Source: Wuchereria bancrofti (taxonomy: Eukaryota; Nematoda; Chromadorea; Rhabditida; Onchocercidae). Taken from it: DNA of 64,000 bases. The position numbers and the translations under genes were made by a program. The notes beneath the pieces were generated by a model. It was given only the letters and a program-made list of their open reading frames with translations. It did not search any database and was not told the origin of the DNA. Shown here one piece after another: positions 43,201 to 55,200 of this stretch. Every line of letters starts with the position of its first letter. The first letter of the stretch is position 1. The DNA is taken from positions 3,968,495 to 4,032,494 of the forward strand of contig SSBO01000003.1 in the NCBI GenBank assembly GCA_005281725.1, given 5' to 3'.

Positions 43201-46200
43201 GCAAATGGTGAATGTCATTGTGACAAAGGTTATGCATCATCGATTAAGTATAATACGTGTACTGGTTAGTAAAGTATTTAATTAATTAATTTATTTATTT
43301 ATTTATTTTCTTTCTTTGAAGAAAAGAAGATTGAATAATAAAATATTTGATAGCTATTAATATCAAATATTATATTAATTAAATAATTTTTTTTACAGAT
43401 TTGTTTTTTCTTTTATTTATCAAGAAGATCAGTGGGGTTTTTTTTAATACTACAAATCAATACTAATCAATAATATGAAAACTTTATTTTAATATTAGTT
43501 ACATTGTAATAAATTTTGCCCCACAAGTTTTTATAGGTGAAATAATACTTTTAAAAAAATTGAAATAATTATTTCTTTTTTCTTTTCATTTAATAACTAA
43601 TATTTCTTATTCATTTTAAAATTCATGCAAAAAAAGTTAAAAGAGGAATTCTGAATAAAATCGATGGAATTTTTTATTTTGTTGAAACTTATTTTTCAAA
43701 AAATATATTTTAATTCAAGAGAGAAAAAAAAACGAATCATCAACTAAAATATTAGTTATATTATTAGTTGTATTAATTTCTGTTATTAGTAAAGAAAGGA
43801 TTAGTAAAATAAGAGAAAGGAAGAGTAGTCTCCATTAAATCGTTGACAAATAATGACCTGATAATATAGGTTTTACATTTACGCTTATTCTTTCATTTTG
43901 TCGCAGCTAATTTTATTCCTTTAATAGAGAGTGAGAGAGAGAGAGAGAGAGAAGGAGGGAGGGAAAAAAGGACAAATAAATGTAAATTTTGAGAGGAAGA
44001 TATGAAGGACAAACTGATGCTATTAAAAGTTCTTTCTTTATAAAATTAATGGTCTCAAAGGTTATTAAATATTAATAATCTTTGAGGGAAAAGAGGAAGC
44101 GATAAGAAGAGACAACCTTAAAAGATCAGCATAATACCAGTGATAATAATAGTAATATTGATCATATTTTAACCTCTATTACTACTGCCACAATTAGTTA
44201 TATTTCTGCTAACATTGTAAATATTACTAATAATAACATACATACCGTAGTAGCAGTCGTGGCACTACTACTACGGTATGTATGATTACTGTAACTATCA
44301 TTTCCTGTCAAAATTACTAATTACATTAAAAAATGCAAATTATGTCGCAGTGTATTTGAACTTTCAAAAAGAAAAAATAATGATGAGAGGGAGCTAATGT
44401 CCAGAAATCAATTACTTTAGGCTTACAACGAATTGAAGGTTAAAGGTTATAGAAAGGTCATTGTTATATTGTCTGAGTTAGTGACGTTATTTGATACATT
44501 AAGATGTGATTTCTTTTCCTTCCTTTTTCGCTTTTATTTCTTTTCGGTGAATGACAAGAAAAGAAAAGAAAAGAAAAGAAGGGAAATGTTTTTTTTTCTG
44601 AGATCAAATTTGGTCGAAAAAGCTTGATTGGAATGTAAAATGATGTGAAATAATGTGAAAGACGAGAAATGAAAGGTAATTTTGGTTTATTAATCAAACT
44701 TAAAAAAAAAGTTGGAAAACAAAAACTGAAATGTGAAGACTTAAATTTTTCAGAGATTTTCAATTGTACAATTTTTTCTAGCTACCACAATTCCTATCTA
44801 TTAATTAGTCTTATTTATTTTTCGTTGTATATTGGTAAATGGTTTAGTTAAATAATTCCTTGGAAGCAATAAACTATTTCAGATAAATTAAAGTTTTTTT
44901 TTTAACCATATTTTAATTTAGGGTTATTTGGCTATAAATGAAGATTACCTTCCCTCGTTTTCCTCAGTATAAAGTATACATTTTAGTCTTTTTAAGTTAT
45001 TTTAAGAAATTCCTAAGGTATATATTAGCTACCTTAAGTAGTTATAATTTTCAAATGTATGATTTTACTACTTCATTCAAGCATTAGTTTTGGTTGAAAT
45101 TTTTGAAATGAAATAGAGAAAGAAAAAACAATCATATTTTATACTTTTTATATTTTCTTATACTTTAAAAAACAGTATAAATAAAATATTTAACATTAAT
45201 ATCAAGTGTGAAAAATGGATTTGTTTTAAGATAAAATAAATTAAATTTCAGGAAATTTTTTGAACAAAGCAAAAATTGAATTAACATTATAATTTGTCAA
45301 CTAATATATACATATTTGTTAGGAATGACTGAGAAATTATTTATAATTTTACAAAGAGAATTAGCATTTTCCGTCTCACTGCACAATTCGCATGCAAAAT
45401 ATTGTCAATAAAAATTACTTTTAATTGCAACAAAATTATTAATTATCATGCATGGGATGATAATTTGTTTGTTTTCATGTAAACAAATTTGTTCATTAGC
45501 AGAACTGTCAGCAGATAGATAATTTAGAAATTATATAAAAAAAGGGATGAACTAATAATATAACATTTGCAATGTATTTCAATGAGGAGAAGAAAATTCT
45601 TTGATAATATTAATAAATAAAAAATTTTGAGTTGAAGAAAAAAAAAGGAAAAATTTATACCTTTTTAATATTATCAATATATCTTTTATCATAGTTTATG
45701 AATTAATTAGATCTATTATTCTAATTTATGATTCAATGAATAATTCTTCACCTAGGTTTATCTTAATGTATTAATTAATTTGAATAATAACTAAATTAAA
45801 CTCATCCCACTGTATTAATTCATTTATCATTATCTTATATATATTTTGACCAATTAATGCTTAATACTATGTCAATTAATTTGGTATTGATTCATATTTT
45901 ATCATTGTTCCTATCTGGTACTTAATTTTTATCTCACTGTAAGCTGATACAAATGGAAATAATGGTATATAAATTTATTATTTTCAATTTATTTCAACTA
46001 ATTAATTCTATTTTTAGTTGCTTTATTTATTAAAATTTCTTTTTGTGAAAGATAACTAATCAGATTAATCTCAATAAAAATCAGGTAAAAAACAGCAAAG
46101 AACTTCAAATAGTATAAGTGTTAATAAAATTATTTTGTTTGATAACGATGATATCAGTGATAATTATTTCGAATGTTTTCAAATTGAGCATACTTTTTTC

Positions 46201-49200
46201 TATCGGTACGTTAATTTATTTGAATCTTCGCATGATTTGGGTTTATCTTAACATTTTAATCTATTTAAACACGTTTATCTTAACATGTCTATATATTTGT
46301 ATATTTTATTTATTAAAATATTTAATAATGAAAAGAATATTTCTAGAATTATCATTATATTTTACTTCATTTTTCATTAAAATCTATCTTACCAATATTA
46401 TATTATGCATTTTATTTCATTTAATTTTATCTTATTTCATATATATATTCATTTCATAAAAGAAATTGTTAATTGATTAATCTAATTTATTTTCTGGTAA
46501 TATTAATGAAATGGATAAAAGTAAAATGTCTTGATGGCTTAGTCATACATCTCTAATTCAATGTATTTGCATTTATCACATCCCAGCATATTCATTATTC
46601 TCACCGCTTCTTCTTTAACAACAACAACAACAATAACAACAACAATAACAATAACATCAATAGCAACAATCATTAAATCAATCAGAGGGAAATTACTTTG
46701 TTGATGCATAAATTAGCATTATTTAAACATCTGTATTCATCCCAGAATTCTCTTCTCCTTTTTAATCATTTTCAATATATGGAAACTAAAATTCTTATTT
46801 CTTTAACATTTTTGAAATCATAGGGACAAATATTATCACTTACATTTATCCTTTTCAACATTAATTATAAATTTTGTGCTATTTATTAATCAATTATTTG
46901 CTGTTTATTATTTTAAAAAATATTTGTGTATTTTTTGGAATACATTAAACTAATTAAAAAATTTGCAAAATTTCTAATTAAGAAGAAAAAGAAAAACGAC
47001 AAATATGTTTCAAGTTATATTTTTTATGATAAATTCTTTTGCAAAAATAATTTCTTATTTTTATTTGTTAAATTAAAATTCGTTAATGTTTTTTTGCTTT
47101 TGTTTTGCAATACATTAATGGAAGATTGTAATTGATCACAGTATGGAAATGATTAATGACCATTGATCTTTTTGTTCTTATTAAGTATTAAATTTCACGT
47201 ACATTTTCTATGAAATTAATTATACTTTGTACTTTCTTACCGACAAGTTTTTACATTTGTAATCATTCGTGGGTCAATGACAGCTAAGATGTTGTCACTT
47301 TGATATATTGATCTCGGAAGGAGAGGGGGAATGAAATGAATGTTTATATTTGTACTGAATAAATTGAATGAAAATAAATGCTAAAATTATGTAATACTCC
47401 AAGAAATTTTTCATTATATTTTACTATAAAGGTTTAAATTTTTTGTTAGAAATGATATGGAAGTTTCAAAATGCAATGAAATGAAATAAGTTAATGTAGT
47501 ATAGTCAATTTCGAATTGAAACTCAATTTTCAAATTGGTTTGATCGCAATTTCTTAGTGTAGTAATAAAATAAATGTAGTAAAACAAAATTAAATTTCAA
47601 ATTTCAAATTGGATTGCCATAATTTTTCCTTCATTTTTTCTCAAAATGTTAGCATAAAATACTTTGTATTATAATAGCAATAGCGATAATAAGTAATAAA
47701 GATAATGAAATTATAATACATAAATTTAAACAAAGAATAAGAATAATCATTGTTTTGTAGCATAAATTTAATATACGATCAATTGTAAATATTTTTAAAA
47801 TTTTGTTATTTTTCTTTCGTTTTAATTTTTTTTCCAAAAGAAAGAATTTTTTTTTCCTATTGAATTTTAATCAAAAAATAAATTTCTTTTTAATGGAAAT
47901 TTCAATTCACATTTATTTTATCGAAATTTTTCATCATTTTAAAGTTGTAATATCAAATAAGAACAAGCGGGAGAGAAAGGAAAAAAAGGAAGGTTAAATT
48001 GAAATGTTACAAAGGTCATCATCAATAAACTTTTAGAAGTACCAAAAGTTGTTGCAAAAAAAGTTTCAAGTACCAATTATTTTTATTTCTAACATAATAA
48101 TAACAAATTTCGTAATGAATATTTTTTAGTGACAAAATTTGCATAAAAAACAACGGTAGATTAGAAGGATAAGTAGGAATAAGATGAAAGACAAAAACCG
48201 GAAAGGAGCAAAAAAGAGCATAGCACCATCATCGATGGAATGGGTGACAATGAAATAAAAGTCATTTGCGCCCTGAATGATAATGATTAAATGATATGAA
48301 AAAGAAAAAAACGGTGAGAAAGAAAATGGTGGTGAAAAATTTGATGAACGATAAAATCGCCTGTATTTTATTTTATTTTTTTGAAAGTCATTCAGAACTG
48401 AAAGAATAGAATATAATTTATTTAGAGTTTAAAAATGAAAATTTAATTTTTTGAAAAGTTTTAAATGAATAAAATAAAATGAATTCAAAGTATTTTGTAT
48501 GTGTTTATATATGTATATCTTCTTAATCTTAATGAATCATATGATCTTTGATTTGATTTCAAGTAGTTTCAAGGATTTAATTAAATATTTAATTTGAAAT
48601 CATTTAAACTCTAAATATCTGCGATATTCTCATTATATATTTCTTTTTTAATCTTTTAAAGTGGTACCAAATGAAATTATATCGTATTTATTTCTCTTTT
48701 AAGTAGTTTCAAGAACTTGAATCATAAATATTTTATTTCAAATCATTTGAATTTTAGGCATCTTGAAAAATCTAATCCATTCATATTAAAATTAGTAAAA
48801 TTATTAAAATATTATGTGAGAAAGAGAGAAAAGAGATAATTTATTAGTTATTATTTAAAAGGTAACATTTTATCATATGATATAAGCATATGTGTTGTGA
48901 ATTAGTATTATCTTTACATTAAAATTTTTTATTTTATTCTTTCAAAAAAGATAATCGGAATTGAGTGAATTAAAGTAATTTTGATACATTTATTTCTGAG
49001 TGAAACAACAAAAATAATAAAACTTCCTTCAGATAATGTAATTTTCTTTTTTCTAAAATTTTACAATGTTAGATTAGCAAATTTTAGCTTGCTCTGTTCA
49101 ATCATACAAAGCAAAAAATGGTTTGGGAGATTGTAAGCCGTGTCCTGGACATAGCAGTACACGAAATACCGGTAGTGCGGAATGTCAATGTGACGCGGGT

Positions 49201-52200
49201 TATTATAGGGCAGACGACGAAGGAGCTGATTTTTCTTGTACACGTAAGTTTTTTTTTTTTTTTTTCTTATTTAAATTCTATATTACTAAGAAATAATAAG
49301 TTATTTTTTTATGGTGGCTAATTTTTTTCTTTTTTAATTAGTGTAAATATTTTTATAAAATAATATATCAATTTAATCTCATTTTGAATTATAATTATAC
49401 GAACGAATAAATTTCAAAAAAAAATATAACATATTAATTGTTAAAATCCATTTATTTCTTATTTTTATATTTGAATAGTAAAACTGAACAAAAAAGAAAA
49501 ATAAAAATGAAAAGTAAGGTTATTTATAGAGCCACCATCGAAACCATCACATGTTACAGTAGCACGAATTGATGATACATCTGTTGTAATTGAATGGGAT
49601 GAACCATTGGTGCTTGGTGGACGAAAGGTTATTTTAGGCTAACGTTTGAAATTTTATTAATTAAGTTTGTAACGAACGAATAAATTTCAAAAAAGAATGG
49701 AAAATTTTAAGAAGATACTTCTTAACACATATATTTTAATGCAATCATACGCTATTCAAAATATTTTTCGAAGAATGTAACATTTTTTCGATGAAATTAA
49801 TTAAGAAAGTGGCAGTATTGCTCAAATTTATCTCATATTATTTAAAAAAATATGCTGTGGTTGACAAAGATCTTAGTTACAATTATTTCATGATTGACAA
49901 AAATACAAATACTAGTCAATTTTATTTCGCCAAATTACTTGAAATTATTCTACACTGACAAAAGACATTATTTAAAGTTATTCCATCATTTGATATTGCT
50001 AGATATATTCTTCAACTGATAATTTAACAGTGACAGTACTCTAAAAGTTAGCTTATGTTTGATAAATTAACATCGAAATTATTATCACATAGCTGATTAA
50101 TTAATTGTGAAATTATTCGAAATTATTCTATGTATTAGTTTTGCAATTAATTACTCCAAATTTTATTCATTTATATTTTTATGCTTACAGGAATTGTGGT
50201 ATCGTTACCAATGTCCTGAATGTCCGTCAACAACAATAGCTCATCCAGCCGGAAATACATTCACAGCGCAACGTTTACAACTAACTGCTTTAAAAGCTGG
50301 TACCACTTATACGGTGTTAATTTTTGCGGAAAATAAAGTGTCAAAGATTGAATCGGTTGTTAGCCAATATGCATTGGTTGAATTTACTACACGGTAGACT
50401 CTTTTTCTGTCTTTTTTTTATAAATTTATTCTATTGTTAAATTTCATTTTGTATAATGTACACCCCATATAATGTAGTACTACGTATACTGTAATATTGC
50501 ATGTACTGTAGCATCACATTTACTGTAGTAATGTGTAAGGCTTAATCGTCGAAATGTTAAGTGATAATATTTAGCATTTATAAAGTTAATAATATTGATC
50601 AGCGAAGAATTAATATGATTTGGTGTTTTGTCCTTACTCGATTGTATGCTTGAAATTAATCATAAGTATGCTGTAATTGCAGAACTACGGTACCTGTAGT
50701 AAATGGTCTTCGAATTGAAGGTATACAAGAAAATGGTGTGACAATCGCATGGAAACCAATAGGTACAATGAGGAAAGAACTCTCTTATGAAGTTAGTTAA
50801 TGCAAAATTTGATTTTATAATAAAGTTGGTATTTTCATTTTTGTTTTTATTTCATTTTGTTTATTTACTTATTTTTTTGATCAATTCAATTCAACTTGTT
50901 TTTCATTCAGATTGAATCATTGCACAATGATTCATCAGCAGTTGTAAAAACCACACGAAGCTATTATACATTTGAAAGTTTAAAACCACAATTTATGTAT
51001 TCATTTAGGGTAAGTTAATTAATTTATTTGTTTTTGTTTGTTTGTTTGCTTATTTATATATTTAAACTTAAATTTTCAGCATAATTTTAGTAATAAGATA
51101 GAATTAATTAAAATCCGAAAAACGGAAACGAAAGAACGATATTTTACTAATAATTTAAGCCATTTTGAGGAATTTCAAGTGTATTTTCAAATTTTAATTT
51201 GTTGATTTATTTGCAAAGATGCTTGATATTATAGGTACGTATAGTAAACGAACATGGATATGGTACATGGAGTGAACCGTTGTGGTATCAACCTGGTCAT
51301 GGCTTACCGTTTGCACCAATAAGCCACCATGTTGATGACGATGATATTGATGTTAATGATGAATATATGCATAATAATAGCATTGTGTAAATTAATACAT
51401 TTGTTTTGATTATTTTATTATATTCAATTTTTATTTTATATATTTCTGAAATTTGCTATTATTCAAATTTTTAGTTTATACATTTCTAAAAGTTGCTAAT
51501 ATATTCAAATTATTAGTTTATATATTCCTCAAATTTACTAATTTATTCAAATTCTCTCCTCTCAAATTATTTTTAGCGATTTGCATTGGTCATCTCCTGG
51601 ACCACCGTTATGGATTTGGGTTTTATTAATTTGTACCTTGGTAATTATCGTCCTGCTCACGTTACTCATTTGTCTACGACAAAATCGAAATCGAAAACGA
51701 TTAAGCGATTGTGATGGTATCGATTCCTATAAAAATGGTATTTGCATTTATTCAGTTTTCTTCACTTTTCTAATTTAAATTTAAAATTAAAAAATTATTG
51801 TGCTTACAAATACTTTTATACTATTAAAAAAAAAAAAAACACATTTACCTGTGCTATTGCTATGCTAGTAAAACAAAAAAATATTGATTGCTTGTTTATG
51901 CATATTAACCAACGCTGTATATATTTGTTATGTAAATAAGCTAAAACAATTATTTACCTCATAATTTACTTTCCGAATTATGATTAGCTGTTTAAATCAA
52001 ATTCTACTGTCCAATTACACATAGTAATTATTGATAACTAATGATAAGCGATAACGGATAGATTCACATTTTGCTTCCATTGTTATTTCAGTTCGGCGTT
52101 ATTCTTGTTCTTATGGTAGGCAATCAGTGAAAATAATTTTAATTCTTTTTTTATTTTTCATTTTTTATAAAATGCTTTTGTGTGTCTGTTGTCTTGCCTA

Positions 52201-55200
52201 AGTTGCTAAAAACATAGGTGAAATATTAAAAATTTTGCTTAGAATAACATCTGTTTAAAAATTTTGATTTTTACTTAAGTGTAATTTCGTAATTATATTC
52301 ATAATTTTTAAATTTATTTGAATTTTTATTTCTATTCATTATTCATACTAAAAGCCGCATAGTTTTAAGCTTATTTAAATGTAATTTTGAACAAAAAAAA
52401 GACTGGCATTCCACAGTACAAAATTTTATTCCTTAAATTAATTTACAATGTTTAAAAAAAAGAAAGATTATTAATACAAACTTTCAATTATCTAATTGAT
52501 TCCGCATGTTTTGCTATTGAAATTTTTATAATAATTGTTGTTTATAGTTTGAATGCAATTAAATAATTTGTTTGAACACTGATAGAGTAAAGGTTAATTT
52601 TTAGGTACATTAACACCAGACTTTAGTGTACCAGCTTCACAAGGTCATGTGCAAAATTTTTTTCGTGGAAAATGTAAGTTTATTTATTGATTGTTAAACA
52701 TAAATATTAATATTTTGATTTTTATTTTTATTGATTTTATCGTCACTATTTTTATTCATATTATTAGTATTTTGAAGTCATAATTATTAATATTATTGAT
52801 AAGATCCTTTCTTTACAAAAAAAAAAGGGAAAAAAAGCTTATCATTTCTAACTTTATTTAAATAATTTTTAGTGGGTTCGCCATTAATAAATTACGGTTC
52901 ATCACAATCAACTAATTATGGTGAAACTATTACTCGTTTCAAACCGTATGTTGATCCAGCAGCATACGAAGATCCAAATCAGGTAAATCATTTTATTGAT
53001 AGCAGTAAACGAATAATTATGATTTAAATGTTTGTTTTTCAGCAAAAACTTGATAATTTTATCAAATTTTAGTTATTTTATAATAAATTCATAATTCTAA
53101 TTGCTATTATTTACTTTTTTTCACTGATTTGTTTATTTATTTTTTTCAAAATTTTAATAAATATATCTTAAAGGATGACAAATAAGTGATATTTTTTGTA
53201 ATTTTAACAGTTTTATAGCAATAAATTAATTTATAGGCTTTATTGGAATTTACAAATGATGTTGATCCAGCTTTGATACGTATCACCGAGATAATTGGTA
53301 GTGGTGAATTTGGTGAAGTTTGCAAAGGTATTTTGCAACCATCGTATAGGATGATCTCTTCTGATATTTGTCAAGTAAGACATTTTTATAAATTAAATTT
53401 AAAAAAAAAAGTCATAGCTATATTTTATACTAATAAAAAGTCATAGCTATATTTTATACTAAATATATATTATGCATGAAAAGAAACAAGAATTACATGT
53501 TGCATTTATTAATAAGTATGTAAGATTTTTAAAATGAATTCAATTTCTGAATGTTTAAATTGAATTATTGTACTACAAATTAAAGTTTGCTTCTTTTTAT
53601 GCAATATTTTTTAAGATTACTTAAAAATGTTTACAGGTACAAACAGTTGCTATTAAAACATTGAAGCCAGGTAGTAGTGATAAAGCTAAAGGTGATTTTC
53701 TAATGGAAGCATCTATTATGGGACAATTTACTCATGAAAATGTAATTCGATTAATTGGTGTCGTTACAAAAAATGAACCAGTAAGTTTTCCTTTTCTCTT
53801 TCTTTTTTGTTAGATTATAATTAATAAACGTTGAAAGTAGTTAAATTTTTAATATTTTTAAAATTTTTATTAATTAAATTTTTTCTATCAATTGATAAAT
53901 TATTTATTAGATTATGATTGTAATTGAATATATGGAAAATGGATCATTGGATCAGTTCTTACGAAAGAATGATAATGGAATATTGAAATTAATGCAAATA
54001 ATTGATATGTTACGAGGTATAGCAGCTGGGATGAAATATCTTACGGAAAAAGGCTTTGTACATAGGGTAATTTTATACAATATTTTTTTAATGCTCTTAT
54101 TTAACAAATATTTTTATTAAATAAATAAATTAATTAATTATTGAAATTCATTATTATTATGTTTATTATTATTAATTATTATCATCATTTTTTTTACAGG
54201 ATTTAGCTGCTCGAAATGTCTTGGTTGATTCAAATTTGCTATGTAAAATTGCTGATTTTGGATTAAGCCGCGGTGTTGAAGGTTCCGTTGAACAAGAATA
54301 TACAACAAATGGTGGTAAAATACCTGTCCGCTGGACAGCACCTGAAGCTATAACACATCGAAAATTTACCGCTGCCTCAGATGTTTGGAGTTTTGGTGTT
54401 GTTATATGGGAGGTGATTTATTTGATAAGAAATCATACTTAAATCATTATTGAAGTTGAAGAAAATTAATGAGAAAAGGCATAGAGAAGAATGATAATAT
54501 TATGACATTTAGAAATTTGAAGCATTTAAAAATTTACATCCTAACAAATAAAAATTGTAAATATATTGGTTAACGTAAAAAATCGGATCGAAATTGTTTT
54601 TTTTTTTTTAAATGGTTAATTTAGTAATAAATTATGAAATAATGTGAAAAATGGTTAATTTGAAAACCGAGGAGAAAATTTTAAAATAGTTAATTTGAAA
54701 AATTATAAAATCTGAACTATCTTCTATCAAATATAATATTTTATTCGGGTAATAATTGTCAAAATATCAATAATACACTCTTAATATTTATCAAAATATC
54801 ACCAATACATTCTTAATAATTGTCAAAATATCATCAGTACATTATGCTGCTTCTTACTGATATCAAATTAAAAAAAAAAATTTCGAATTTAAAAAAATGA
54901 ATGGAAATTAATTTCTAGCAAATTATTTCATTATTACAGGTTTGTTCATTTGGCGAACGACCATACTGGGATTGGACGAATCAAAAAGTAATCAGTGAAA
55001 TAACATTGGGATATCGTTTGCCATCACCGATGGATACGCCAATATCATTGCATAATTTAATGTTACAATGTTGGCATATTGATCGTCATAAGAGACCAAC
55101 TTTTGCGCAAATTCTTAAAATTCTCGAAGAATATGTTCGTCAGCCAGCACTGATCTATAGTGATGGTATTTGTTTGGATAATACGACATTATCAAAGTAA

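Larger units (their letters stand above)
43265..49087 (+). other. Eph receptor intron 7 (5.8 kb)
   Basis: Starts GTTAGT and ends TTTTAG. Contains a GA-rich tract, a perfect 17-bp-stem inverted repeat, one AGGTTAAAGGTTA element and a diverged duplication near 48.6 kb. No exon recognised. Confidence 0.85.

Noticed and set aside
44464..44763. 99-codon minus-strand open frame opposite Eph intron 7
   Set aside because: Low-complexity Phe/Ser/Lys composition from GA/CT-rich DNA; no recognisable motif.
46118..46459. 113-codon open frame on the plus strand in Eph intron 7
   Set aside because: Translates AT-rich sequence into Ile/Leu/Phe/Tyr-rich noise with no motif; it lies inside a large intron.
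54138..54341. Open frame on the minus strand opposite kinase exon 21
   Set aside because: Shadow of the conserved kinase exon on the other strand.
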